Source: Pseudomonadota bacterium (GTDB lineage: Bacteria; Chloroflexota; UBA6077; JAJPHF01). From it: a stretch of DNA of 64,000 bases. Numbering within the stretch: the stretch's first letter is position 1; the number at the start of each line of letters is the position of its first letter. Below the pieces are notes generated by a model. It had not been told where the DNA came from. It saw nothing but the letters and a program-made list of their open reading frames with translations, and made no database searches. Where the stretch lies: NCBI GenBank assembly GCA_021325365.1, contig JAJPHF010000193.1, forward strand, positions 3,262 to 67,261, read 5' to 3'. The position numbers and the translations under genes were made by a program. Shown piece by piece: positions 1 to 7,891 of the stretch.

Positions 1-1
1 C

Positions 2-220
2 CTGTTCGCGGGCGGCTCGCGCATCAAGCTGCGCGTCTCGTGTACCGACGACGAGCCGGCCCACTCGCTGGAGGCGATTGCGGCCGGCCACATCCGCCGC
101 CAGATGCCCGCGCGCGTCACGGTGTACCACGACGCCGCCCACCCGTCGTGCCTGCTCCTGCCGATCACCCGCGGCAACGTCCTCGGCACCTACATCTCGG
201 GCGGCGAGCCGTATATGTAA
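2..220 (+). CDS. CocE/NonD family hydrolase, C-terminal end (partial)
   Basis: The frame runs in from the left edge and stops at TAA, giving the last 72 residues of a protein that begins outside the window. The fragment has the ending typical of the C-terminal beta-sandwich domain of X-Pro dipeptidyl-peptidase/CocE/NonD serine hydrolases: FAGGSRIKLRVSCTD, then VTVYHDAAHPSCLLLPI. The catalytic alpha/beta-hydrolase domain is not in view, so the substrate (acyl ester or dipeptide) cannot be inferred. The next gene runs the other way. Confidence 0.75.
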   Translation: MFAGGSRIKLRVSCTDDEPAHSLEAIAAGHIRRQMPARVTVYHDAAHPSCLLLPITRGNVLGTYISGGEPYM

Positions 221-266
221 CTATGTAATGGGGGACGGGGGCCAGGCCATCGCCGCTTCAGCTTCC

Positions 267-530
267 CTAGCTGTGCCGCGCTGGGCGACGACTGGGAGAG
301 GCACCACGAGCGGGAGCAGCCGCCCGCTCACGGACGAGGTTCGCGAGCACCCGAAGCGCCTCGTTGACGGAGTCGGAGTCGGTGAACACCTCGGCGACAT
401 CGGGCGCCAGAACCACGACGTTGCTACCCGCCGCATAGCGCTCGGCGTACTTGCCGCGCACGCCGGTAGTGAAGTCGTACTCAGGCTGCATCCCCGCGTC
501 CGACTCCGATTGACGCTTATGGCTCTTCAT
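267..530 (-). CDS. Small antitoxin-like hypothetical protein
   Basis: An 87-residue protein with ATG at 530 and a GAGGG ribosome site 6 nt upstream. The core (PEYDF, GVRGKYAERY, NVVVL, PDVAEVF, SVNEALR) matches a short soluble family that I recognise from Chloroflexota and cyanobacteria. Members are usually annotated as hypothetical or antitoxin-like. The last 17 residues are Arg/Ala/Pro-rich and look unconserved. No toxin gene is visible immediately upstream, so the antitoxin role is a guess from the family only. Confidence 0.6.
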   Translation of the reverse strand: MKSHKRQSESDAGMQPEYDFTTGVRGKYAERYAAGSNVVVLAPDVAEVFTDSDSVNEALRVLANLVRERAAAPARGASPSRRPARHS

Positions 531-710
531 ACGTGGCCCTCTCTCGCGTGGTCGCCCGGCGCGATTGTCCGCTCCCTAGCCACCTTCGCCATCGCCGAGG
601 CCATTATAGGCACGGGCCTGTGGGCGCCCGAGTACCTCCTAGAAACGAGCTGCTGGCCGGGGTATGGAGCGGTCCGCCACAATAGGCGGCATGCGCGCGA
701 AGGAGAATCC

Positions 711-1061
711 ATGAAGATTCACCACCTGTACCCGGACGCCAACGGCGAGTCCCACTTCGAGGACCTGGAGATCGAGTGGGCGGAGCAAGCGCGGGGCAGC
801 AAGCTGTCCCAGCGGTTCCCCGCGAACGGCATCATCTTCCGCGAGGTGGCGCCGACCTACGACCTCGACTGGCACCCGGCGCCGCGCCGCCAGTACATCA
901 TCAACCTGGAAGGCGCGGTCGAGATCACGGCGAGCGACGGCGAGAGCCGCGTCATCGGCCCCGGCGAGGTGCTGCTCGTCGAGGACGTGACGGGCAAGGG
1001 CCATCTGTCGAAGGCCGTCGGCAACCAGCCGCGCCTGTGCATCTTCGTGCCGGTGGAGTAG
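711..1061 (+). CDS. Small cupin-domain protein
   Basis: A 116-residue single-domain protein. The start is fixed by a strong AAGGAG about 6 nt before ATG. The second half has the cupin pattern: RRQYIINLEGAVEITASDGE, then a GPGEVLLVEDVTGKGH segment (cupin motif 2, G..H). Metal-ligand His residues are few: H52 near the first strand and the H of KGH. Metal binding is therefore likely but not certain. Cupins of this size are often small-molecule sensors or isomerases; no substrate is implied here. The gene stands alone between minus-strand genes. Confidence 0.75.
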   Translation: MKIHHLYPDANGESHFEDLEIEWAEQARGSKLSQRFPANGIIFREVAPTYDLDWHPAPRRQYIINLEGAVEITASDGESRVIGPGEVLLVEDVTGKGHLSKAVGNQPRLCIFVPVE

Positions 1062-1102
1062 CGCTGAGGCCACCCGAGCCACTGGTCACGGGGCGGCGAC
1101 GC

Positions 1103-1933
1103 TCAGCGCCCAGCGGCGGCGAGGGCCGCGGCGAGGAGGGGCAGGCCGAGGCCGAGCAGGTCGGCGAGCCAGTGGCCGAGGATGAGCGCCGTCAGCCGTC
1201 GGGTGCGCACGTACACCCAGCCGAGGAAGAGCGCCGTGGCGGCGGTCGCGCCGAAGCGCACGAGCGAGACCTGAGGCGACACGAGCGGCAGCACGAGGTG
1301 CTGGGCGCCGAACGCCAGCGTCATCAGCAGGACACCACGCCCCGCGCTCCCCGTCAGCGCCTCGAAGCGGGGCTGGCTGTAGCCCCGGTAAACCATCTCC
1401 TCCACGAAGCCAACCGCGATGGGGAAGACCAGGACGCCCCACCAGCCGATCCACGGCGGCGGCGGGGTGAAGCCGCTCGCGCCCGACGGCGAGAGGCCGA
1501 GCGCCAACGAGAGCGCGAACTGCACGACGAACAGGATCACGAGCATGGCAACGCCCACGCCCAGCCCCAGCCCGACGTCGAGCGGCAGCCGGTCGGCACG
1601 GTAGCCGATGAGGTCGCGCAGGCGCAGCCCCTCGGCCCGCGTCCGCCAGACCAGCAGCGCCAGGCAGGGCAAATCGACCACGAGCGTGAACCAGAACAGA
1701 TTGGACGCCTGGGCGGCTCCCCACGGATCAGCGGCGCCCGTGGCCCTGTACGCGGCGTAGGCGAGCGCATAGCCGATGAGAATCAGGGGCAAGCGCACGA
1801 GCGCCAGCGCGACGGGCCACGTCCAGCCGAGCCGCCCAGCCGCCACCCGAGCGCGCAGGCGCTCGACCGAGTTGGGGTCCTCCGCCGGGGCAGGGGGGCC
1901 GACGGTCGTATCCGCTGGCAGCGGGGCGTTCAT
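1103..1933 (-). CDS. CPBP family intramembrane glutamic endopeptidase
   Basis: A 276-residue integral membrane protein with six or more hydrophobic segments. It carries the three CAAX/ABI (Rce1-like) motifs: EE at 178-179 with Arg183 (EExxxR), His212 in FGAQH, and His254 in ILGHWLADLLG. This family cleaves peptides within the membrane; some members act in prenyl-protein processing, bacteriocin immunity or anti-sigma factor cleavage. ATG at 1933 was chosen because GGGAGAGG lies 5 nt upstream. An upstream extension to 2023 would read through a palindromic repeat and is rejected. Confidence 0.88.
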   Translation of the reverse strand: MNAPLPADTTVGPPAPAEDPNSVERLRARVAAGRLGWTWPVALALVRLPLILIGYALAYAAYRATGAADPWGAAQASNLFWFTLVVDLPCLALLVWRTRAEGLRLRDLIGYRADRLPLDVGLGLGVGVAMLVILFVVQFALSLALGLSPSGASGFTPPPPWIGWWGVLVFPIAVGFVEEMVYRGYSQPRFEALTGSAGRGVLLMTLAFGAQHLVLPLVSPQVSLVRFGATAATALFLGWVYVRTRRLTALILGHWLADLLGLGLPLLAAALAAAGR

Positions 1934-1963
1934 ACGCACCTCTCCCGTGCGACGCCAAGCAGT

Positions 1964-2018
1964 GGCCCAGGTTCGCGTGTGTATTTGGCCAAGCCAAATA
2001 CACACGCGAACCTGGGCC
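1964..2018. repeat. Perfect 26-bp inverted repeat, 3-nt loop
   Basis: Arms 1964-1989 and 1993-2018 are perfect complements around the loop CAA. The element lies between the CPBP gene and the 3' end of the DJ-1-like gene, both on the minus strand, so it could form a strong hairpin ending or stabilising the DJ-1 transcript. There is no T-run on either side. A diverged copy lies at 43767-43820. Confidence 0.9.
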
Positions 2019-2068
2019 GGCAACTCAGGGCCGGCAGTGCGTTGTGCAGACGGCGTACCACCGGAAGG

Positions 2069-3544
2069 CTAGCGCGGAGCGACGGGGGCGCTGCCGGACG
2101 TACGTGCCCGCGGCGCCGTCGGCGTACCCGGCGCGGGCGAGGCCGCGGCCCGCGCCGCCCCGAGCCTTCGCACACCCAGGAACAGGATCACCCCGAGCGC
2201 CCCGAGGGCGACCGCCCGCAGGACCAGCGCCGGTGACCAGTCGCGGCCCTCCCATGCGTCCGGCGCTATCGGGTACTCTAGCCAGCGCGCGGCGCTCGCC
2301 GCGATCAGCCGCGTCTCCTGCCGCGCCAGGTCGCGGAAGGTCACATCATATGGATAGCCGCCGGCCTCGTGGATGCGCTCCGCGCCCTGGCCCACGTGGG
2401 TAGCTGCCCAGCGCTCGACGGGCGCGGCAACCGCCGCGTCCGGTCGGCCGGGGAGCAGCACGCGGTCCAGCGCTGGCGCCGACGCCAAATCGAAGCGCGG
2501 GAGCAGGTCGAGGCCGTGGCGCGTGCGCACGAACGTCCGCTCGGGCGCGATAGTGTGCACGTCCGCCGCCGTGGAGCGCGGGTAGGCGTCGACGATCGAG
2601 GCCAGCTCGATCTCCCGTACGCCCGAGTAGAGGGCGACGCCGATCTGGGTGCGATGCCAGCGGAAGGCGTTCGGCCAGACGGCGACGTCGAGCGGACCGG
2701 GCCGGGCCAGGAGGCCGTCGTCCGGTACCGGCCAGGTCGGGTCGTCCAGGAACCGCGTGTAGGGGTAGCCGACGCGCGCGGCCGTGTCCTCGGCGGCATC
2801 GCGGCCGAGGAAGCGCTCGAGGGTGTGCAGCGTCGCGTCGATGCCGGAGGTCACGCCCGCCGACGAGATGAAGCGCCCGTCGTCGACGTAGCGGACGCCG
2901 TGCACCCAGGTGACCTCGGGGTGGGTCCGTGCCAGAATCGGCAGGTTGGTGGCGTGCGAGGTGGCCTGGCGGCCGGCGAGCAGGCCCGCGTCGGCGACCA
3001 TCTTCGCGCCGCCGCAGATCGACAGGATCACGGTCTGCTCCCCTGGCTGCGCGAGCAGCCAGGGGAGCACCTCGGCGTCCACGGTGTCCGTGAACGGGAT
3101 GAAGGGAACGACCACCAGGTCCGGGGCCGCCCCGATCACGCGGTCGTAGTCGGCGAACGAGTAGTGGGGGACCACGTCGAGGGGGCCGCAGCAGTGCGGC
3201 TGCGGCACCAGCGGCGTCAGGCGGCGCTCGGGCGCGACGAGGTACACGTTGAAGGCGCCCGACGCGGCAAGCACCTCGTACGGGCCAAGCAGGTCGCTGC
3301 TCTCGGTGGCCGCGTTGCCGGCCACGATCACCGCGGTGCGCTTGGCCGGGTCGTGCGCGGGGGGCGCCGGCAGCGGCTGGTCGAAGGCCGGCGGCCGCGG
3401 CTGGCTCTGGGCCCGGACGATGATGGCCCCCTGGGCAATCACGACAACGATGAGCGGCGGCAAGAGAAACGCCAGCGCATAGCCCAGCGGCTTCAGGAGC
3501 CGCCGGGGGAGACGGGCAACGAGTAGCAATGTCTGTGCTGCCAT
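2069..3544 (-). CDS. Membrane-anchored double DJ-1/PfpI-domain protein
   Basis: A 491-residue protein with a transmembrane segment at about 20-40, a first DJ-1/PfpI (GlxA-amidase-like) domain at about 68-250, a second weaker DJ-1-like domain at about 285-410, and a C-terminal transmembrane segment at about 450-470. Domain 1 has the nucleophile elbow ILSICGGAKMVADAGLLAGR with Cys177, as in the sensor half of GlxA/AraC-type regulators, but there is no AraC DNA-binding domain. Domain 2 lacks an obvious Cys elbow. ATG at 3544 follows GGGAGG at 11 nt; a GTG 12 nt upstream is a possible alternative. The gene is divergent from a histidine kinase gene, so they may share control. Substrate unknown. 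Confidence 0.8.
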   Translation of the reverse strand: MAAQTLLLVARLPRRLLKPLGYALAFLLPPLIVVVIAQGAIIVRAQSQPRPPAFDQPLPAPPAHDPAKRTAVIVAGNAATESSDLLGPYEVLAASGAFNVYLVAPERRLTPLVPQPHCCGPLDVVPHYSFADYDRVIGAAPDLVVVPFIPFTDTVDAEVLPWLLAQPGEQTVILSICGGAKMVADAGLLAGRQATSHATNLPILARTHPEVTWVHGVRYVDDGRFISSAGVTSGIDATLHTLERFLGRDAAEDTAARVGYPYTRFLDDPTWPVPDDGLLARPGPLDVAVWPNAFRWHRTQIGVALYSGVREIELASIVDAYPRSTAADVHTIAPERTFVRTRHGLDLLPRFDLASAPALDRVLLPGRPDAAVAAPVERWAATHVGQGAERIHEAGGYPYDVTFRDLARQETRLIAASAARWLEYPIAPDAWEGRDWSPALVLRAVALGALGVILFLGVRRLGAARAAASPAPGTPTAPRARTSGSAPVAPR

Positions 3545-3653
3545 CCGGACGTTCACCTCCCTCACAGGTTCGTTACTCACAGTATCCTGTTGGAGCCGCC
3601 GCCCGGCATCCGAAGGAACGCGGAACGAGGAGCCCACAATTCGCGGATTCGCG

Positions 3654-3671
3654 CTCCAACAAATGTTGGAG
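3654..3671. promoter_or_regulatory. Candidate operator CTCCAAC-N4-GTTGGAG
   Basis: A perfect 7-bp inverted repeat with spacer AAAT in the 193-bp gap between the divergent DJ-1-like and sensor-kinase genes. A second copy of the half-site GTTGGAG is at 3589-3595. Its position suits a NarL/LuxR-type regulator dimer, possibly the one encoded at 4901. This is inference from symmetry and place only. Confidence 0.4.
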
Positions 3672-3737
3672 TGAGCAGGTCGTTCCCGTGGCGCCGCCGC
3701 ACGCGCCCCTCGGCACGCTCCCTGCGGAGGCCCCGAT

Positions 3738-4901
3738 ATGGAGACAGACACCCTCGGGCCGGAGGTCGGGGCGCTGCTCGACGCGGCCCGCGACCTGGCC
3801 TCCACGCTCGAGCTGCACCCGCTGCTGGAGCTGCTGTTGGACCATCTCGGCATGGTGGTGAACTACAGTGGCACGGCGATCCTCGTCCTCGACCCGGCCG
3901 GCGAGTGCCTGACGTTCGCGCACATGCGGGGGCCGGCCTCCTTCACCTGGGAGGAGGCGCGCCGCATTCACTACGCGGTGAACGATTTCCGCGCCTACTG
4001 GGATCGGCTCAGCCAGGACGAGCCGATCATCATCGCGGATGTCCGGGGAGAGAGCGCCGAGGCGGCGACGTTCCGCCGTCTGATCGGCGAAGACGAGCTG
4101 GATACTACCTATGCCTTCATCCGCTCGGCGATGTGGGTGCCGCTGGTGGTGCGCGGTCGGATCATCGGCCTGCTCAGCATCACCAACCCCGCGCCGCACG
4201 CCTACGGTCCACGCGACGCCGCGCTTGCACTGGCGATCGCCCGCCAGGCCGCGGTCGCCATGGAGAACGCGCGGCTGCACGAGCGCGCCCGCCAGGCGGC
4301 GGTGCTGGAGGAGCGGCAGCGGCTGGCCCGCGAGCTGCACGACTCCGTGAGCCAGGCGCTCTACGGCGTGTCGCTGTACGCCGAGGCGGCCGGGCGGGCG
4401 CTAGCGGACGGGGAGACGGCGCCCGCGGCCGCCCACCTGCGGGAGATCCGCGAGACAGTTCAGGAGGCGCTGGGGGAGATGCGGCTCCTGCTGTTCGAGC
4501 TGCGGCCGCCGCTGCTGGAGGAGCACGGCCTGGCGGGGGCGCTCGAAGCGCGGCTGCGGGCGGTCGAGGCGCGGGCGGGGCTAGTGACTGAGTTTCACGG
4601 CGAGCACGCGGCGCGGCTGCCGCCCGAGACGGAGCAGGAGCTGTATCGACTGGCGCAGGAGGCGCTCAACAACGTGCTCCGGCACGCACAGGCCACTCGG
4701 GTCACGGTGTGGCTGGACGTGGCACCCGACGGCGCCACGCTGGAGATTGTCGACGACGGCGTCGGGTTCGAGCCGGCGCGGGGATGCAGCGGCGGCTTCG
4801 GGCTGCGGGGCATGAGCGAGCGGGCCGAACGGCTCGGCGGCACGCTGGCGGTCGAGAGCGCGCCCGGCGCCGGGACGCGCGTGCGGGTCGAGGTGCCGTG
4901 A
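3738..4901 (+). CDS. GAF-domain sensor histidine kinase (NarL/DesK type)
   Basis: A 387-residue cytoplasmic kinase without transmembrane segments. A GAF sensor domain spans about 10-180 (strands LVVRGRIIGLLSI and the helix AIARQAAVAMENARLHERA). It is followed by a HisKA_3 dimerisation helix with the phospho-acceptor His201 in ARELHDSVSQALYG, and an HATPase_c domain with an N-box (EALNNVLRHAQA) and G-boxes (DDGVGF, GFGLRGM). ATG at 3738 has GGAGG 9 nt upstream. The stop overlaps the start of the next gene, so kinase and regulator are co-translated. The GAF ligand is unknown; heme, nitric oxide or redox sensing is common in this class. Confidence 0.92.
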   Translation: METDTLGPEVGALLDAARDLASTLELHPLLELLLDHLGMVVNYSGTAILVLDPAGECLTFAHMRGPASFTWEEARRIHYAVNDFRAYWDRLSQDEPIIIADVRGESAEAATFRRLIGEDELDTTYAFIRSAMWVPLVVRGRIIGLLSITNPAPHAYGPRDAALALAIARQAAVAMENARLHERARQAAVLEERQRLARELHDSVSQALYGVSLYAEAAGRALADGETAPAAAHLREIRETVQEALGEMRLLLFELRPPLLEEHGLAGALEARLRAVEARAGLVTEFHGEHAARLPPETEQELYRLAQEALNNVLRHAQATRVTVWLDVAPDGATLEIVDDGVGFEPARGCSGGFGLRGMSERAERLGGTLAVESAPGAGTRVRVEVP

Positions 4902-5587
4902 TGAGCGAGGCCGGCGAGCCTGCCATCCGGGTGCTGCTCGTGGACGACCATGCGGTGGTGCGGAAGGGGCTGCGCGCCCTGTTCGACCGCGAGCCGGACG
5001 TCGAGATCGTCGGCGAGGCCGAGAGCGGCGAGGAGGCGCTGCAACTGCTGGAGCGCCACCGGCCGGACGTCATCCTGATGGACCTGGAGATGCCCGGCAT
5101 GGGCGGCGTCGAGGCAACACGCCGAATCGGCGCGCGCCATCCCGACGCGAAGATCGTCGTGCTGACCAGCCACGCCGCCGAGGAGGACGTGTTCCCCGCG
5201 CTGAAGGCGGGCGCGGTCGGCTACCTGCTCAAGCACTCCGCCCCGGACGAAGTCCTGCGCGCCATTCGCCAGGCCCAGCGCGGGGAGACGGCGCTGCACC
5301 CGGCCGTCGCGCGGATGGTGCTGCAAGAGGTGCAGCGCCCGGCCCAGCCGCGGCAGCCCCTCACCGCCGAGCCGCTGTCGGCCCGCGAGCTAGAGGTGCT
5401 GCGGCTGCTGGCCCGCGGCCTGAGCAACCAGGAGATCGCCGACACGCTCGTGGTGGGCGAGGCGACCGTGCGCAGCCACGTCAGCGCCATCCTGCGCAAG
5501 CTCCAGCTCGCGAGCCGCACGCAGGCGGCGCTCTACGCCCTGCGCGAGGGCCTCGCGTCGCTGGACGACGCCGACCTGCCGCGCTGA
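4901..5587 (+). CDS. NarL/LuxR family response regulator
   Basis: A 228-residue regulator. The receiver domain at about 8-125 has acidic pocket D15-D16, phospho-acceptor Asp61 in ILMDLEMPG, and the conserved Lys in YLLKHSAP. A LuxR-type helix-turn-helix follows at about 160-220 ([22 protein letters not shown], recognition helix VRSHVSAILRKLQ). The ATG overlaps the kinase stop (TGATG), the classic arrangement of a cognate pair. A candidate target is the palindrome at 3654 upstream of the operon. Confidence 0.93.
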   Translation: MSEAGEPAIRVLLVDDHAVVRKGLRALFDREPDVEIVGEAESGEEALQLLERHRPDVILMDLEMPGMGGVEATRRIGARHPDAKIVVLTSHAAEEDVFPALKAGAVGYLLKHSAPDEVLRAIRQAQRGETALHPAVARMVLQEVQRPAQPRQPLTAEPLSARELEVLRLLARGLSNQEIADTLVVGEATVRSHVSAILRKLQLASRTQAALYALREGLASLDDADLPR

Positions 5588-5757
5588 TTCCTCGAATGGC
5601 GACGAGTGCCGACGGGGGCGCCAGGCGGGGCCGGCTGCACGCTGTAACGCCGTGGGGGTAGCCAAGAGCCGGCCTGAGAGCCGGGCCAAGCAGCTACGAG
5701 CAGGCCCGCCGTTCACGGCGGCGGCAAGCCAGCCAGCAGGTTAGGTGTGACAGGGCG

Positions 5758-7188
5758 CTAAGCGAACACCCCCCGCCACTTGGCCAGCGTCTGCTCGCGG
5801 AGGGCGTCGCTGGCGCGGCTGACGGGCGGGAACTGGTCCTTCCACTGCCACGGGCGGCAGGCGATGACGACGGCGCGGTTGGTCGTCATCTCGTTGCGGG
5901 CGCGCTTGTCGGGCGGCAGGGTAGGGTCGAGGGTGTGCGACGGACACTCGGGGTGAATCTCGAAGGCCACGGCCGGATCGGCGCGCGTGGCGATCGCCCA
6001 CAGCACGTCCTCGGGCCGCGACGGGTCGATGTCCTCGTCCACGACGACGATCAGGTGATAGAAGGCGTGGACGAGCGCCGAGGCCACGCGCCCAACCTGA
6101 CGCGCGTGGCCGGCGTACTGCTGCTTGATGGCGACGGTCAGCACCAGGCCACCCTCGCCGCCCAGCGTATCGTAGACGCCGACGACGCCGGGGATGCCCG
6201 ACTTCTCCAGACCCTGCCAGACGCGCTGCACGCTGCCCGAGGCGATGCCGCCCCAGTGGGCCACCGGCGGCTTCAGCGGCGGGTCGCCCTGCAGGATGGG
6301 GTCCGTGCGATGGTAGAGGGCTTGGACACGGATGATCGGGCGCAGCTTCTCGCCGCCGGCGTAATAGCCGGTGAACTCGCCGAACGGCCCCTCGACGCGC
6401 TGCTCCACCTCCGGCGGCGGCACCTCGCCCTCGAACACCAGCTCGGCGGTGGCGGGCAGCGGCAGGCCGGTCTTCAGGCCCGGCACGACCTCCAGCGGCT
6501 CGCCGCGGATGTAGCCAGCGAAGTCGAACTCGCTGCTGCCCCACGGCAGGCCGTTGCTGGCGGTAAAGAAGAGCGCGGGATCGGGGCTGATAGCGACGGC
6601 GATGGGGCAGCCCTTCCCCTGCGCCCACCACTTGCGGAAGTGCAGGTTGCCGTGGTGGTAGGGCGCGACATCGATGCCCGTGGTACGCGCGTCGTGCAGC
6701 ATACAACGGTAGGCGCCGGCGTTGACCCAGCCCTCGTCGGGGTCGCGCGTGATGACCGCGCAGCCGGTGCCCAGGTAGCGGCCGCCGTCGCCCTCGTGCC
6801 AGCGGGGGATGGGGAAGCGCGTGAGGTCCACAGCGTCGTCCTCGGCGACGTTCTGCAGCACCACACCCGAGGACACCGCGACGGGCGGGATGGGGCGGTA
6901 GGCGGCGGCCTTCTCCTTCCAGGCCTTCACCAGCGCGAGCGGGGGCTGTGTGGCGTCGAGGCCGAGCGCGACGGCAGCGCGGGCCGGCGTGGCGTAGGGC
7001 TTGCCGGCGATGCGGTAGCCGAGCGGGAAGCCCTTGATCTCGTCGAAGAGCAGCATCGGGCCCATCCGCTCGCACATCAGCTCAACGAGCGTGCCGATCT
7101 CCAGGTCGGGGTCGGCGCCGGCGACGTGGCGCACCATGCCGCGCCGCTCCAGCTCGGCCAGGAAGTCCCGAAAGTCGCGCCAGCCCAT
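5758..7188 (-). CDS. UbiD family prenylated-FMN-dependent decarboxylase
   Basis: A 476-residue protein, the usual UbiD length. Family signatures include GPMLLFDEIKGFPLGYRI near the N-terminus, VEGPFGEFTGYY mid-protein, and VVVDEDIDPSRPEDVLWAIATR in the C-terminal half. These enzymes reversibly (de)carboxylate aromatic or alpha,beta-unsaturated acids using prFMN supplied by a UbiX; no UbiX is in the window. ATG at 7188 is preceded by GGGAGG; an ORF extension to 7245 has no comparable signal. In this aromatic-catabolism context a 4-hydroxybenzoate- or vanillate-type acid is a plausible but unproven substrate. The gene is monocistronic. Confidence 0.9.
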   Translation of the reverse strand: MGWRDFRDFLAELERRGMVRHVAGADPDLEIGTLVELMCERMGPMLLFDEIKGFPLGYRIAGKPYATPARAAVALGLDATQPPLALVKAWKEKAAAYRPIPPVAVSSGVVLQNVAEDDAVDLTRFPIPRWHEGDGGRYLGTGCAVITRDPDEGWVNAGAYRCMLHDARTTGIDVAPYHHGNLHFRKWWAQGKGCPIAVAISPDPALFFTASNGLPWGSSEFDFAGYIRGEPLEVVPGLKTGLPLPATAELVFEGEVPPPEVEQRVEGPFGEFTGYYAGGEKLRPIIRVQALYHRTDPILQGDPPLKPPVAHWGGIASGSVQRVWQGLEKSGIPGVVGVYDTLGGEGGLVLTVAIKQQYAGHARQVGRVASALVHAFYHLIVVVDEDIDPSRPEDVLWAIATRADPAVAFEIHPECPSHTLDPTLPPDKRARNEMTTNRAVVIACRPWQWKDQFPPVSRASDALREQTLAKWRGVFA

Positions 7189-7303
7189 CGCCGCCTCCCG
7201 CCTGCACTTTGCGCGGACCATAGCACGGGCATCCCAGGCCGTCAAACGCTATATTGCCCTTAGCGCGCCTCGGATACGCGGGCGCTCTGCCGGAGAGGCG
7301 AAG

Positions 7304-7870
7304 ATGGCGACTACCCACAAGCTGATGACCGCGGACGAGCTACTGCGCCTGCCCGACGATGGGCAGCGGCACGAGCTGCTCTATGGAGAGCTGCGGACGA
7401 TGGCGCCGAGCGGGGCCGAGCATGGATGGGTAACCATGAAGGTGAGCGGCCCCCTGGGGCAGCACGTCGAGGCGAACCGGCTGGGGCTGGTGTTCACGGC
7501 CGAGACGGGATTCTGGCTGGCGCGAGATCCCGACCTGGTACGCGCCCCAGACGTAGCGTTCGTACGGCGCGAGCGGGTGCTGGCGGCGGGCGACGTGGAG
7601 GGCTACTGGCCGGGTGCGCCGGACCTAGTGGTTGAGGTAGTCTCGCCCAGCGACCTGTATACCGAGGTCGACGAGAAGGTTGCCCAGTGGCTAGCGTATG
7701 GCGCGCAGATGGTGCTCGTGGTCAACCCGCGCCGGTGCACCGTGGCGGTGCACCGCCCAGACCGGACGGTGCGCGTCCTGACCGAAGACGACGTCCTGGA
7801 TGGCGAGGACGTCGTGCCCGGCTGGACGCTGCCTGTTCGCCACATCTTCGCGCACGGGCTGGTCAGTTGA
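7304..7870 (+). CDS. Uma2 family (DUF820) PD-(D/E)XK nuclease-fold protein
   Basis: A 188-residue protein with the standard Uma2 layout: N-terminal MTADELLRLPDDGQRHELLYGEL, central RAPDVAFVRRER (catalytic Asp), and PDLVVEVVSPSD (E-x-V nuclease core). The family is abundant in Chloroflexota and cyanobacteria, is restriction-endonuclease-like in fold, and has no settled cellular role. ATG at 7304 was chosen for GGAGAGG 6 nt upstream; the longer frame from 7034 runs antisense into the UbiD gene. The next gene follows after 21 nt and may be co-transcribed. Confidence 0.9.
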   Translation: MATTHKLMTADELLRLPDDGQRHELLYGELRTMAPSGAEHGWVTMKVSGPLGQHVEANRLGLVFTAETGFWLARDPDLVRAPDVAFVRRERVLAAGDVEGYWPGAPDLVVEVVSPSDLYTEVDEKVAQWLAYGAQMVLVVNPRRCTVAVHRPDRTVRVLTEDDVLDGEDVVPGWTLPVRHIFAHGLVS

Positions 7871-7891
7871 GATCAGCCGCCAGGAGGCCAG

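Noticed and set aside
527..712. Minus-strand 61-codon frame just upstream of the antitoxin-like gene, as a possible toxin partner
   Set aside because: Opposite the cupin leader, with no toxin motif and no ribosome site; composition looks random.
776..2236. Long plus-strand frame of 486 codons
   Set aside because: Runs antisense to the CPBP gene, is Arg/Gly/Pro/Gln-rich with no domain, and is a GC-bias shadow.
5935..7263. Plus-strand frame of 442 codons opposite the UbiD gene
   Set aside because: No recognisable domain, and the opposite strand encodes a full-length UbiD protein.
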